Shown here piece by piece: positions 24,021-37,487 of a stretch of 64,000 bases of DNA. The DNA comes from Toxotes chatareus (lineage: Eukaryota > Chordata > Actinopteri > Toxotidae): the NCBI GenBank assembly GCA_016801885.1, contig CM028891.1, positions 16,901,017 through 16,965,016 of the forward strand, read 5' to 3'. The translations under genes and the position numbers were made by a program. Position 1 is the stretch's first letter; each line of letters begins with the position of its first letter. The notes below the pieces were generated by a model. It was not told where the DNA came from. It was given only the letters and a program-made list of their open reading frames with translations, and ran no database searches.

Positions 24021-27000
24021 AGTATGAGCTGATAGGAATAATAATCTTAAAGGCAATACCATTACATCCATTGTCAGTATAATAACAATTTGAGGAATGC
24101 TGCTTATGATTTACTGAATGAGCAAAGTCCTATTACTGCAGATGGTTGTTAAAGATATTTGGAGGACATCCATGCCATACACAGTTGTAACATTTAGTTA
24201 AAAGCCCAGTCGATAAGCAATTTGGGCAAGGCCTCCAGTTTTTGACATCAACTAATGAAGCCAATGAGTGCAAAGACAAGACAGAGCATCTCAAATGGAG
24301 CGGTTGCGCAGCACTGCTGTTATATGTGATTAAGAAGATGCACTGACTCAATTACAACCATCTCTAAGTGCTTTTTCTGAGCAAAAAAACCTAAGAATTT
24401 AACTGTTTTAATGGCGGTAAATAGTGGAATTCTAGCAAAGCTCAATTAAACCTGAATTGTTTGCCCATTTTATAATTCTTTTTTTACCGTGTTAACTCTC
24501 ATACCAGTTGTTTTATATGATGAATTGCATTTGAAATTTAAGACATAGCTACTGTAAGATGCAAGCGCTTTCCGTCATTGAAAGCTTTCAGTGTAGCAGA
24601 GCATCGTATGCTAACACATCTGTTTGGCTTGAGAGGTGGCTGTGAGAAGTATGCTGCTTCGAAATGGTGGCTGTTGTTGCATAGATTTCTGGTAGGCCAC
24701 AATTCTTTATACTGAATCAGAAAAAACAAGTGTGAATCTTAATTTGCAGTAGCATCTGCATGTGTGTGCAAATTCAAAAGCCGCGCAGAATAATATAATG
24801 GTATTATAGAAACAGAATAAAATGAAATCTTATCAGGTACATAGAACAATATAGAGGTTAAAACTCACGTCTGGGCCAGATGTTGCCTCATGAAAACCAA
24901 CTAAATTTGTCAAAGGAATAATTCACCAGCTGGAGGAAATACTATTACCAAGGGAGTGCTACACACAGCTCTAGTGGATATGCGATGTGCCATGAATTAT
25001 TATCATAACAAATATGCCTTTCCACCCACAGAGACGAGTTATTTTGCCCCTCTCATCTTCTGTTCACACATAGACAAACACTTCTCTGTAGCTGTGATAC
25101 GGGGTTAAGTGCTTTATGTGCTCCATGGTCGGGCCATGGACCAATTCATTATTTTTTTCAGAAACAGACATGGCAGGAGTTCATCACAAATAATAGAAAT
25201 TGAATTTGTTAACATGCAATTGCAACATTAGGGTTGGTGACTTATGTGGTTAAGACATGTTTCATATGTTTCAGTAGGTAAAAGAAATGACAATAAAAAT
25301 TTCATTCCGATGTGCCGGCATCTAATTAAGAATCCAAATGTTAGCTAATAACATGTTCATCTTGAGGGCTAAAACGGTCAGTGTATGGGGACCTCCCATT
25401 GCTAATGTCGTGCCAAGAGCTGCGCCACTGTTTAGACTTCACAATGCATAGTATTATTATTTTAAATTAGCAGCTGAATGTGTGGAACCAGCCTGGAACT
25501 GGTTTTGTGCAGTTGGTGTATAATGATCTTGGTTCATACGATGTAGAATCATTGTAGATCAAGTTATGCAAACTGTGAAAGCAGCTCGATACATTTTAGG
25601 TCCACTTAACCCCTAAGTGGTAATGGTACACGAATTTCTGAAAGACTAATTAAAGCTATTAATAATGATCACTTTCACTCTATGGTAAAGCAATTCTTCC
25701 CTTATGGGAGTGGTTTCTTCCAGAATTACCACTGTTTGCCTGCGTCCCCGGGGTGATGAGTGATTAAATGGTTGGGTGAGCATAAAAAATATGTAAATAC
25801 CATGGCCACCTTGGACTGACTTGAATGCTATTCTTATGGGAGTTTAGAGTGGCACTTGTGACAGCTTATCCCCTCTCTTTACCCCAAATGGTGAAATCTA
25901 TCACTGGAAAGTGGTGTCACCTTCAAAGCTATAGAGAGTTAACTTTTACTTTAACTTTTTGTTGTGCACCTTGTTTTGGGGGCAGATAATGTAAAATGAT
26001 CCCTTTACCTTAAAGGGACAATGTGGATGTTTTAAAAACTCTGTTAAACACTTTTTTGTTAACATGTCACGGCAGTTCGTCTGTGATAGTGATGCATGAT
26101 ACGTTGCATGAATATTAACGTTTGACAAGCAAGCTGTGAACTTGCCAGACAAAACTTAAAGGCGCAAGTAATACAGCCTGCAAATTGTTAAAATAGCTGT
26201 TGTAGTGAGTAACATCAATGCATCAAATCTCCTCTTAACAGTAACTCACAACAACACAAACTCTGTCCACACGGTTTGACTGTGTCAACTGCCAAGTGCA
26301 TTAAACTTTGAGTACCTATTCAGTCATGTTTGTATTGATTATTAAACTTTAATCAAAAGGAATAATGATGGCATATGAAAGGGAATGTAGAAAGATGTAA
26401 AAGAGAAAAGAGGCTGGCATCCGTGCATGTTTTTCTCGTTCATTTTGGAGAAGCAACTGAAAAGTTTAACACGACAATTATACATACGAGAATACAGTTA
26501 TATAACATCTTGGCTATTAAGTTTCTTATGGAAAAAATACATTCTTTATCATTACAGAGACTGCTATATCTACCTAGTCTGACTATTCTCAGTTGTAATT
26601 GGCTCAAATTCCAACTTGAGAGTAGTATGTGGATAGTTTTATTTTAATGACATTGCAAGGTGACTGCAACCTTGAAAGATGTGTTCATGACAGTGGTGAA
26701 ATGCATTGCTTTTTGTTCCTGCCTTTATTCTTTTCAACACATATCAGTTTCAGTTTTAAGTAAATTGAGGTTTCTTCACAAATTCGAATGAAGTCATTCG
26801 TTTTCTTGGCGCGTCACTGTCATCCACTCCTTCGCCGTCTCTGCGATCTGCTGGTGCCACAATAGTGAGACATGTCTCAGGTGAACAATGTGACATTTAC
26901 TTATTGTCACTGCAACAAAGACAAAATTTGATTTGAGTGTTCAAATACAAGTCACTTATAGGTCACATGTCACAGGATCCAATTTTGCACAGCATACCCA

Positions 27001-28714
27001 TGTGGTCCTGATAGGAATTGGAAAACTGAACTACAGCATCCCTCTGTTCAAACAGATACAGAACACTTAAAGCTACACTGTGAACAAAGCCTTTGAGTTA
27101 CTTGTAGCCACATGTCAGTGGTTCACTGAACGCTGCTGCATCAAAAACAGCTGACAAAAACCTTAACTCACAGAAGTCTGCAGGAATTAATGTTTAGTAC
27201 CTGTTCAGAGTGTAGAAATAAGTCAGTTTTACAGTTTCAGTTTTGGTTTGGTCCCAAATGTACTTTAATACAAAAAAATGCAAAGCTCAGATTTTAGTTA
27301 GCCTTCAACATGAATCTTAAAATTTCATGTCTCAAAATTTAGGATTGAGGACAAAGGAAAGAATAACAGTTGAAAAGAAGAGAAACACAATAAAGGCCAG
27401 CGACTAACAAAACTGTGGTAGGTTTTCTCCACCGATACAAGGCTTTTAAAACCAAGACAAAATAGCTCATCCTTCACCTTGTCTTCCTGCAGAGTTTGTA
27501 TTTCACTTTCAAAAGCTTGTAATTTTTTTTTCTTTTTACAGTTTTTTTTTTTATTGATGCAGTGTGTGACAAGGGTCATAGCACTTTCTACTGTAATGGG
27601 AAGTTAAGAAATAGCAGTGAAAACTAAAGGTAGCTAAGTCACCCAGACTTTAGCCATGATTTATTGTTATTTATTTATTTAACCTTTTAGTCACTGAGAG
27701 ATTTTCCCAGTTTGAACCACATGCTTCTAACTACCCTCCATTCTTATTGTCCTGAGAATCAAATTCAAATTAACATCCTACTGTGGTATTTCATGGGCTC
27801 TTGAGCTCCTGTTTCCTGTTTAATACATGAAACTGAGCGTTTTGCTATACATAGCAATATTAAAAAACAAATGAAAAAAACAAACTAATAAATAAATTAA
27901 AACCCTCCAAGGCATGACCTTTTCAACTGAGGTCATTGAAATTTAAGTAAATCTGTTAAAGCACTTGCTTAAAATTGTGACCCAGTGCCAGTTCTGCAGA
28001 GTTCAAGGTTCCAGCTACTGGAAGTCCCAGGTGGGAGTACTATGCAGACAGTGAGGCTTGTGTCAGCAAGGATTTTGTGTAGGCTTGTGAACATTATATA
28101 AAGAATATCTTATTGTTCTTTCTCAAACAGCTTTAAAAAAAAAAAAAAGAGCTTCTGTGTTCTGACCAAGTAAATATTCAAAGCTGCTTCTTCCTACAGT
28201 CTTCTTTTGAATTTGATACAGGCAGAGATTGTGCCGTCTGAAAAGGGCATTACTTTAAATCTTTACCAGTCTGATGCAGCCACGTCTCACACATAAACAT
28301 AAAGGAAATATCAACATAAAACAGAGCCTCTGTGCTGTTGTTTATTAGTTGTGGCATCAAATCAATAATATTAACTGTATAAAAAGTTTTAGTTTTCATA
28401 CGGCGCTTTGTGTTGTTGTTGTCTTTATACTTAGGTGTGTCTCAGGTAGAGCATTACCATGGTTGCGGTTATGGGTATGGGGTTTAATGCTGAATTCCCA
28501 CTAGGATCAGGTACATTAATGATGTATCAATTTAATGTGCTACAAGTATAGTATGCAAGTATAACTGCATTCACCAAACGGCACACGTTTTGTTCTGAAA
28601 GGAACTGGTATTAATCCAACCCTGTTGCCTTGAAATTACATTTAATACAAACTGCAACAAGAAATATCTATCATTTTTTAGGAAACAGAATTGCTGACTG
28701 GATTATGAGTGTGT
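24021..28714. other. Unique AT-rich non-coding sequence
   Basis: No gene, RNA or full transposon is recognised. A small perfect inverted repeat, TCCCTTTA-CCT-TAAAGGGA, lies around 25998-26016. A T-rich block at 27523-27553 gives a Lys/Phe-rich spurious frame, and A-runs lie at 28135-28148. Open frames are at most 90 codons with no recognisable product. Confidence 0.55.
28135..28148. repeat. A-homopolymer tract
   Basis: Fourteen consecutive A. Confidence 0.85.
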
Positions 28715-28892
28715 GGTATTAAACTGATATCTTTTGGTTTTGTATTACCGGTCAGGTAAAACAAGACATTTAAATATGTCTCTTCGGGGTTTTGGGAAAT
28801 TGTGGTTCAAACTGGTATCACTATTTTCTGACATTTCATGGACCAAACTATTAATCATCAACCGTCAAGACACTAATTGTCTGATAAATCAG
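28715..28892 (-). repeat. Interspersed repeat, family 1, copy B (partial)
   Basis: It has the same order of landmarks as copy A: TATCTTTTGGTTTTG (about 28729), TAAAACAAGACATTTAA (about 28756), GGGTTTTGGGAAATTGTG (about 28787), then CACTATTTTCTGACATTTCA (28819-28838) and GGACCAAACTATTAATCATC, which matches the family's 3' half. The left third seen in copy A is missing and the GCAGCCCTA end is not recognisable, so this is a truncated or more decayed copy in the same orientation. Confidence 0.65.
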
Positions 28893-29474
28893 AAATGACT
28901 CACTTACTTTCAGTAAGAATAATACAGTAATACAGCAATATTCTTATGAGACATGTCTGCTCCAAACTACAAAAACAATTAGCACTGCTAAAAAGAAAAA
29001 AGAGAGATTAATCAGAGGGAATGCATTTGTTAAATGTTTCGCCGACTGGTTATAACAGCTTGGATATACAATATTTAAATCTTTTGTTAATCCTCACTGA
29101 TCCTCTGACAGCCTGTGAAGTATTGAAGCTGTACATTGTTTGGCCTTTATTCATCTAATCACACAAGTAAATGTTTGTGTTCCCATGTCGGAAGTAAAAT
29201 GAATGCTGACGTGAGACCTCCTGTTTTGATTTCTTGATCGCCAAAAGCATTTATGGATAAGCTAATACTCAGAATTAGTATTTCTGCTCTGCACATGGTT
29301 CCCAGAATACTAAAGCTTCAACAAAGGCTTTACTGTAATGAAACAGTTACAGACTGTACTTCAATATACAGTAATGTGCTGCATGGAAACATGTAAATAA
29401 TAAAGCAGTACATAAAGTAAATGCGTATAAATACAATGTACTAGAAGAGAAGAACAGTGGACAGGGTTTGAGCA

Positions 29475-29765
29475 TGACTGCCGTGCACAGCTAAATCCCG
29501 TTCCCTCTGGACATGGGGTGTGTTAACCAAAACAACCCTGAATACCTCATGTTCTTTGGCTCTCATTGTAATTGGAGCGGATCAATTGTACCTTTATTAC
29601 ACGAATAAGATGGATAACCTTGTCCTCCTTCCCTGCCATTTTAATGGCCCACTCAGAGTCTCTGCTCCTTGGCTCTGGCTAATCCCTGCGGAGCCTATAC
29701 ACTTTTAATCCCCCCTGCTGGACCAGTAACACAATATGGGCTCATCATCCATCCAACCATAGAAC
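29475..29765. promoter_or_regulatory. CNE-like unique stretch
   Basis: About 290 bases of non-repetitive, fairly GC-balanced sequence between two repeat copies. It contains TTGTAATTGGAGCGG (about 29566), GATCAATTGTACC (about 29580), CCATTTTAATGGCC (a palindrome-like word at about 29636) and GGCTAATCCC (about 29677; TAATCC is the Otx/Pitx-type core). An overlapping 62-codon frame (29520-29708) has no domain. Its freedom from A/T runs contrasts with the flanks. No homology was tested. Confidence 0.28.
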
Positions 29766-30194
29766 CTCCTGAACACTGAAAAAATTAAGGGTTCCTCGGG
29801 GTGCCTTAAAGATCAAAGATGCTTGTAAGCAGCTTGGGTTTCTTCAAAGATTGGTGGCTCCTTAGGAAACGTTGCACATGCTTCCAGAAATGGTCCGATT
29901 CGAATGGTTCAGAAATCAAAAACTTTAAATTGGGTTGCACTTTGTATCCTGTGTAAAAGATTTTCTTTTTTCCCTTTGAAAAATAGTTTTGACAGTGTAG
30001 TTTTATGGTAATTTCACGAAATACAGTTAATGAAATGAATGATTAAAACACTGCCGGACTTCAGTTTTACAGTCTTTGACAGTTGATTCACATGATTCAT
30101 TACATGTTCTTATAGTACCAGTATTTGTGTGATAGCACCTTGTTAGCAATAATCCTTCTTTTTAGGCCTGTAAATGCTGAGTTTTTGGGCTCAT

Positions 30195-30420
30195 CACTTC
30201 CATTATCATTTAATCCGTTGATTATTTTTCAGATTAATTGTTCGGTCTGTGAAATGTACAGATAAATGTGAACAATGTCCACTGCAAGTTCAGAGAGACC
30301 AAAGTGTTTTTGTGTTGTTCAAAACAAAACAAAAGATATTCAATTTCCAGACATTTAAAACACAGAAAAGTATTAAATTCTCACATCTGAGAAACCGAAA
30401 CCATAAAATGCTGGAGCGTC
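30195..30420 (+). repeat. Interspersed repeat, family 1, copy D (opposite orientation)
   Basis: This reads in the reverse sense to copies A, B and C. It runs ATTATCATTTAATCCGTTGA (30203-30222), TTTTTCAGATTAATTGTTCG (30225-30244), GTCTGTGAAATGT (about 30245), CAAAACAAAAGATATTCAAT (about 30325), then TTCTCACATCTGAGAAAC (about 30378), each matching the complement of the family layout. A frame of 78 codons (30249-30485) lies almost wholly inside it and is not a gene. Confidence 0.6.
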
Positions 30421-30798
30421 TGACACTTGTGTCAGATAGAAAGTCTTGGATAAATCTAACGTATTGTAGTTACCATGAGCAGTGATAACCACCATAGCTG
30501 AAGAAAGGAAGAATAGGGCTCGAAATCTATGAACAGAAAATAAGAGAAAAATGGAATCACAGTACAGCCACAGTTGATTGTTAAGTGATCCGTGGAGCAC
30601 AGAATGCAAAAATATCAGAGCAATGACCGCCTGGCACCAAACCAAACTGAATGAAATAAAGAGAAGAAATAAGATAACCACTATAAAATAGAACTAGACG
30701 AGGCCAAATGTGCTGAACACATGTAATGACTTTCATTCAGCTGTGATATTATTGTTACCATCTGTACGCTCATACAGCTCCACCATGAAAGCCACCAC

Positions 30799-30815
30799 AA
30801 AAAAAAAAAAAAAAA
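30799..30815. repeat. A-homopolymer tract
   Basis: Seventeen consecutive A. Confidence 0.9.
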
Positions 30816-32330
30816 GTTTCCTGGAGGAAGTGTTTCTTGTCTGAATTTTCCAGCAAGCTTGATGCTGCAGAGCAGAGAATATTCTCAGGGTGCAGTGCAG
30901 ATACTGTTTGTTCTACTCTGCATGGACTCTATAACATCCTGTATTCCTGCTGTATCCCTGTGCATTCAGCTGACTGATCAGAGGAGACAGACTGCCAGTG
31001 CATACACCCATGTACATTCAAAGAATAAACACAGCAGAGGTTGAGCAATGTAGAGCCTTTTATCTGATGCGCTGTATGTGGTATGATTAGAGGGTCTTCA
31101 TTGCAAACTCTTACCTGGAATTCATTCAGTTTCAGTTTCCAAAACAATAGTTCATCCGACAACAACACAGTGATGTTTTCCGCCATAAAAGAGCAAAGGG
31201 TGAGAAATTTGTCTTTTTATTTTATTTTTTTTCCCTTTGAATTTTATATTCACATTTTTTATCTTAGCTTAATCAAATGTTTAGAGAAATATGAATAGAT
31301 GACGTTTCTATAAACCTCTTCCATATCTGTGAATCACTACTGATGTCTGTTTGTTGACCACACAGTCTCAGGACCAAGTAAGGCCTTTAATCTAATAAGG
31401 ATCCATCCTCTCCATCAGCGTTACTAACTCTGCATTTGTGTCAAACTGTGGAGTACAAACAGGCAAGGGATCAATAAATTGCCATGGTTCAATAAATGTG
31501 TAACCCCAGGCCTTGGTTTAGTACCAGCCTCTGTCATAAGCCCCAATCTTCTGTACCTTGGATTCTCTTATCAGACAGATAAGTTGTCTCTACTTTCACA
31601 GACTGTGCCGCACTCACAACCTCCCACATTTAGTGTGGACACCTCAACACTAATCCACTGCTGTTCACTGAAAATTAAAATGTAAAAGATGATTTCATAT
31701 AAGCGTGTTAGCAGGCACCCTTTTGTATCTCCTGCTATTAATAATACTCTGCTATTCCTCATGTGGCTTTTATCAAAGTTTGTTTTCGCTCAGCTGTCTT
31801 TTTATCATTGTAGAGGTTTCACACAAATTTCCAAGCAACCATTGCTGGTGCTGCTGAGATCTTTTGGAAAATTGGCTGTTCTTACAGAGCTATTGCTAAA
31901 TTTATAACATCCTGGCAAAGAGAAAAGTAAATACCTAAAAAAGATAATTGTGGTGTCGGTGCAGGTCAATCCTGTAATGATTGAAGGAGAACCGAGTATG
32001 AAAATACATCCAGCAAACAAGCTGGAATTAGCTTAACATATACTTGATTGGATGCATCGACTGTGAAATCAATTTCAGGTATACTTTTTCATTTTATAAC
32101 CCTTATGGCCCTGTATTTTCTGCTGAATTGCTTCAGTATGGATACCGGAGGATTAAGCTATTGCCACAGCTGTATGTCTTTTCTGCAAACCTGTCACTGC
32201 TCATTTGTTTTGCCAAATACTGTGTGTTTTGAGAGAAATGTAATTGCTACCTAGATCAGTGGTCCTGAATGTGGGTACAAGATTGATTTTTTACATTTTT
32301 TCTGCTTTACATTTATTTTAGGCTGACATC

Positions 32331-32346
32331 AAAAAAAAAAAAAAAA
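32331..32346. repeat. A-homopolymer tract
   Basis: Sixteen consecutive A, continuing as GAAAA. Confidence 0.9.
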
Positions 32347-32714
32347 GAAAAGGCGATAGCAGCAAATTTAAAGCACAACATCAAAATCACCACATTAAAA
32401 ACAACGTTAAACAGCTGTCAGAAATAGCAACAGTGAGAGCAGGCGATGGAAAGATTTGTCACTGTAAATACAGCTCAAAGAAATGATACATGTCAATGCT
32501 CAGCACCGTGCAAAATAACCAAACCTAAGCTAATCAAAAGAGCTAAAATCAGACCATACAGTGAAAGCTGCTCTCATGAGAGGGGAAGCTAGCTGTCCCA
32601 CAGTGGAACACCTCATCTGCAGGTGAAAACTGTCAAATACAACAATGGTGTCAAGAGACATCTTGAGACGAAGACACTGCTTTTTATCAAGCAAACACAC
32701 ATGACAGGGTCCCA

Positions 32715-32716
<2 letters not shown>

Positions 32717-32743
<27 letters not shown>
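32717..32743. repeat. Long A-homopolymer tract
   Basis: Twenty-seven consecutive A. No retroposed sequence with target-site duplications is recognisable upstream, so a poly(A) tail is possible but unsupported. Confidence 0.9.
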
Positions 32744-32745
<2 letters not shown>

Positions 32746-33169
32746 AGGTAATATTAAATATCTGCTTAAAGTGTTTGCTATTCCATATTTGTAGTCTCTA
32801 AATGTAGGAGACAGGGTTGCTTTTGTAAGGAGAGTGTCTTGGCTGAGGGATGTGAAATATATGTGCTCTGTGCACTTTGTGTGCCCGCCATCCACCACAA
32901 CCTACTCTATGTAATGTGTGGTTTACATGGTGTGTTTGCACTACAGTTCTGTTTGCACAGACTTTGCCTGTGTAAAAGCCAGTTTTCATGTTTGTTTAGT
33001 TTGCTCTCTGTAAACTGGTTCAACATGATCTAATCTAACATCTTGACAGGCTGTGCTTGAGTGACCTGCCTTGTAAAGTTACGCTCAAAATAAAAAATCA
33101 TTAAAATTAATCAGTGATATTTCAATACCCATCAACTGCTGATATTGTTCCTTTTAATCCAATAGTCTG

Positions 33170-33362
33170 TGGAAGCTTCTTTCATTCATCAAACCTTTAG
33201 CAGGTCATTCACTGCGAGATCATATTCTGGAAATTGTGTTATTAATGAAGTAAATGACTTAAAGTCATAGCCGCTATCACATCTAATTACACCAGAAAAT
33301 AATACATAACCTTTATTATCTCTTACACCTTTCATTATCTCTGGACACATTTCTGAACTCAA
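33170..33362. promoter_or_regulatory. CNE-like stretch with AP-1-like palindrome
   Basis: Unique sequence containing the perfect palindrome ATGACTT-A-AAGTCAT (33254-33268), followed 15 bases later by TAATTAC (33284-33290) and preceded by ATTAATGAAG (33241). The palindrome half ATGACT resembles an AP-1/bZIP half-site, but the centre is wider than in a true TGASTCA. It ends at an A18 tract (33365-33382). Confidence 0.25.
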
Positions 33363-33364
33363 TT

Positions 33365-33382
33365 AAAAAAAAAAAAAAAAAA
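33365..33382. repeat. A-homopolymer tract
   Basis: Eighteen consecutive A. Confidence 0.9.
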
Positions 33383-35685
33383 GTACAGCGCCACCATCAC
33401 TGCCATTAAAGCATTAGTGAATTATATTTCAAAACATGAAACAGTCTATATTCAAATGCAGATAGGCATATACATACACCAAAAAGGTTAATGCCAACTC
33501 ATTAAATATGTTTTATAACCTGTTTTGCATGCTTATAACTCTGGTTTCAACCCTCATGCTGTGCCTGAGTGCCACATTCAAAGGACCAGCTTTATTAGCC
33601 ACATCGATTTCAGTGACAGGCTGATAATGCCTTTTAGTGTTGTTCTTGCCAAATGCAGTAATAAGTGGAGAGCGCGAGCTTGTGTGAGAGGGGTACAGAC
33701 ATAAGGTCTAAAGTAAACTGATCAGTGCAATGCAAGTCAGGACAGAGCCCCAATAACTTTATTTTAGAATGAAGTTGAGGGAACAGGAAGCAGATCATTG
33801 ATTTTCTGTCAGCCTGGTTCAGATGTTTTCATGGTTTCTTTTTAAAGAGTTGTCGCTCACATTTAAGTTCATCAGGTAGGAATTACAACAGATCAACACA
33901 GAAGCTCACACCTCTAAATTTAAACATCATCGTCGTCGTCTTGCACATAGATGTGTACATACAAAATACGCAGGGTTAAGCCAAGAAGCTATTATTAGTT
34001 TGCCATATGAAAAAATGCATATTTCGTCTGCTGATAACAGTCACAGTGCTGTTTCAGTAAAAACAAAATCTAATGTTTTTCGAGGGAAAAAAAAAATTAA
34101 GTGCTGAAAAAGCTAGATGCACTGCAGACCTGACACACATCAACATTCTTATATTATGAAAACAGACATTGGTATTCACCCTGCATTTTCCTTTAGAATA
34201 ACACACACATAGCTATCCAGAAGAAAATATATTACATGACAGGCATGCCATATTACCAAGTAAATGCTGACTGATTATATTTAACATGCAGCAGTAGCAA
34301 ATCGCAAATTGCTGATGTCAAATTGCTCCCAGTGGAATTTAAGATGCAATCACCTGAAGAATGTACAACATTGTACCACCAGAATGATAGTCTAATTTAC
34401 TGGGCAGCGATGTGTACTTGTTCCCCTCTTGTGAATGTTTTTGTTGACAGGTTTTCATCAAATGAACACCGTGTTGGCTCCATACATACAAGATATCTAT
34501 TTTAACTCACAAATCTGTACACCGCTGTCTGTTCTCATTTTATTCTTTATCTGCATGTGTGGTTGGAAATCAGTGTCTAATAACCCCATTTTCTATTCAG
34601 AAACACAGGGTTCCATTCATGAATCTTTACCCATTCACATACGGGGGGAATGAGTGTATTACATTATATATACACGTTCTGTTTTAGCTCATTACTCATG
34701 AAATGTGCATTACAACTCAATACTTGCCTTAAAACAAAATAGCATTTTATTTTTAAAAGAAGAATAACTAACAGATGAAAAATAATACAAACGAAACCAA
34801 CTTTCAGATGCTTCCATCCGCCCACAATCAGAGGGAAATCCGACAGAAAGCAACACGTTTACAGAAATCAAACTGATAAAAGACTTCAGAGACTGTTTGC
34901 TCTTGATCTCAGTCATAGTTCTTCTTATGTGGAGACAGAGATTGACACCTGGCAAACAATGTTGATGGGTCAAAGGTAAATATAACCATATATATTCTGT
35001 TTATCAACGTCACATCCAGCTAACAGGAACAAGCAGTGAGGTTTATGCCAGGCTTCCTTTTACATCATGCAATGATTCTTTTATTGATCCAGTTCAAGTG
35101 GTGTATTTATCAGTGGCTGATGACCATCTGAACCTCAACACCTGGTAAATACCCACTTCTGTTCAAGTCACAATAATAAAATAGCAAAAAAATGTTAAAT
35201 TTATCAACAACCTTAAAGATGCACATAAAAAGAGGGAGATTATTATGGTCATATAATCAGTCTCTGTCTTCATAAAATTCATTGGGGGTTGTCATTTTTA
35301 TAGGAGGCAGCTCCTCAGCTAATGCACACAATGATATAAAACACTTGGTGCAATTAAATAAATATATAGCATACTTGTAAAGGTAAAGGTAAAGCTTTAA
35401 TGTTTAATGGATGGATTATATTGCTTTGTAGAAATTATTGGTCATACTAAAGAACGAAAAGCAGCAAATCTTTATTTCTCAAGCAGGAAGACAAGCTGTG
35501 ATATTACAAACTATGCTGCTGACTTTGTGCAGACAAGAATTACTAGAATTATTCCTTAAACTACAAAGCCTAGCTTTGTTCACAAGAGAAATACTCCAGC
35601 CGAAAAACATCTGAGATAATTCTCAAACCCCAAGGTATCTGAGAAGATGTAGTGCAGTTACGTTAGTGAATTTGACTGCAAATGT

Positions 35686-35727
<42 letters not shown>

Positions 35728-36945
35728 AGAGAGCTTGGAATTGTATCTCTGATCATTACCAAAACCCAGCTCTCCTTCTCATATTTTAAAGTGATCCTAA
35801 TGTTCTTTATCTATAGAAGTGCATCTGCTTCTCTAAAGGTCTGGTTTTATATTACATGAAAAAGGTCATGCAGTAAATGAGACCACTCAAAAGAACTTCA
35901 AAGGTCCTAATAATGCTGTTTTTGATTGCTAGAATAAGAATATCTCTTGCTTTAAAATGGCACAAATCAAAATCTGTCAAACCTCGGTGGATAGCTCACT
36001 ATAGCCGAACATCCAGTAGATCTACCTCAAAATATTCCGACACCGAATTAATGCTTACTTAAGACACGTCTTGGGATTTCTCCTCACCGTGGGCAAAGAA
36101 AATCATACGAGCGCTTTCAAATCATAAACGGATTGATTGACACCCCATCAAGCCATGTCCTCACACCATATGCCAACTCATGTTGATAAGCTGCAGGCAA
36201 TTCATCATTGTCGGAAGGAACACATCCACCAGCCTGCATGCTTTAATGGTTTGTAAACTCTGCAGTGCAGCTAAAATATGAGAGTAAACTGTTGGCTGTT
36301 TGAGCCTGAATCACAATCGAGCAAAATCACGTCGTAAATCGATGCATGTTTGCTTAATTTAAAGCCGCTTGTCTACTGTTACTGTACGTCTCATCTGTTC
36401 AGTCGGCATTTGGGCTAATGCCAGAGAGCTGTGTTGATGTCAAATCAAATGTGATTATGGCCTCTAAATTCACCATCTGATTGGCCAGATCACTGAGCAG
36501 GAGCGCAATGTCTTTACTAATCATATTAAACCTCTGGAAATGCAAAGGGCAACTGTGATTCCAGTCTGCAGCGCAGGAGATGCTTTCTGTGATGTGCACA
36601 GTCTATTCAGATATAGATTACACTGATCTACTTAGTGAAATGAGTCAAAAATCTGGAGGACTGCTATTGAATGAAAACTCAGACGGGAAGCACTGTTGGA
36701 CACAGGGTCGTGTGTCCTACTGAAATTTTCTAATGTATAAGGAGATTGAATGGGACAAGTTGGTGAATGATGCCAAGAATCGTTGTGGAGAATGGATCTG
36801 ATTTCTGACAGCTTGTCACATTTAGTACAATGGTCGTCTTTACATGGGGCAGGACTGAGGGGTTGAAAGTCTGTCCTCCCAAGAAAAACGGCAGCGGGCC
36901 GCAAGAATTGTGACTCTTGTCCATCAGGAGCAAAAGAAGAGGTCG
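33383..36945. other. Unique AT-rich non-coding sequence
   Basis: No gene is recognised. It includes a short CATCGTCGTCGTC run near 33926 and a GT microsatellite (listed separately). Minus-strand frames at 36632-36933 overlap each other in two phases and show no domain. Confidence 0.55.
35689..35720. repeat. (GT)16 microsatellite
   Basis: Sixteen uninterrupted GT units, likely length-polymorphic. It is followed by unique sequence, with no element body attached. Confidence 0.97.
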
Positions 36946-36949
36946 GCTG

Positions 36950-37150
36950 AAGTTGTTATAGAGTCACACATGGGTCTTAAAACCATTTAGCGTTGGTATC
37001 TTCTAACCATGACCGTGATCACTCTCTAACCTAAACCAAGCAATTATTCTGAGATATCATACCTGGCCATTTTAAATCTGCCACCACAGACCTTTGATGT
37101 ATGTAGAGTTGTTGTTTTTGGAAAGTTTTATGTTGCCAAGGCCTCCTATT
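36950..37150. repeat. Possible interspersed repeat fragment
   Basis: The order 'GAGTCACACATGGGTCTTAA', 'GCGTTGGTATCTTCTAACCA' and 'CTCTCTAACCTAAACCAAGC' resembles a moderately repetitive teleost sequence containing CTAACC-type words that I recall only loosely. No ends or duplications are visible. It could equally be unique DNA. Confidence 0.25.
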
Positions 37151-37487
37151 TTAACTAAATATTTGTCGGACAATCACTTTTGCAGAATCAAAACTGCCAC
37201 CGTGCAGACTTTAAGCATATTTTTCATTCATAGCAGCAGCTAAGAATATTTTGGTAGGAAAGCAACAGTCTAAGTACTTATACAGATCGTTCTGCTGTTC
37301 TCAGTTTTACTCCTCATTGAGGACATGGACCTTGGATGCTATTTTCTGACTCCTCTGACTTTCTGAGCGGAGCTAGACTGCCTGTCAAATTGTCTACATC
37401 CTAAACACATAAGGTGGAAAGTACACTCTCTTCCTCTGCCTCTAACCGTGAACTTATTAACCAGCAGTGTAAGCAATTGATTAGAAC

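Larger units (their letters stand above)
30421..33160. other. Unique AT-rich non-coding sequence with A-tracts
   Basis: No gene is recognised. A-runs sit at 30799-30815, 32331-32346 and 32717-32743. The last gives the phenylalanine run in a 122-codon minus-strand frame (32530-32898), which is therefore spurious. Overlapping frames around 32798-33033 on both strands lack any domain. Confidence 0.55.

Noticed and set aside
25998..26016. Small inverted repeat TCCCTTTA-CCT-TAAAGGGA
   Set aside because: The arms are only 8 bases, with no recognised site or element. Palindromes this short are common by chance.
30249..30485. 78-codon frame on +
   Set aside because: It lies almost wholly inside an interspersed repeat copy.
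32530..32898. 122-codon frame on - with a phenylalanine run
   Set aside because: The run is the translation of an A27 tract. The rest shows no domain and overlaps other frames.
36950..37150. Satellite or telomere-like array suggested by CTAACC words
   Set aside because: Only two imperfect words occur, with no tandem periodicity. Kept only as a low-confidence repeat fragment.
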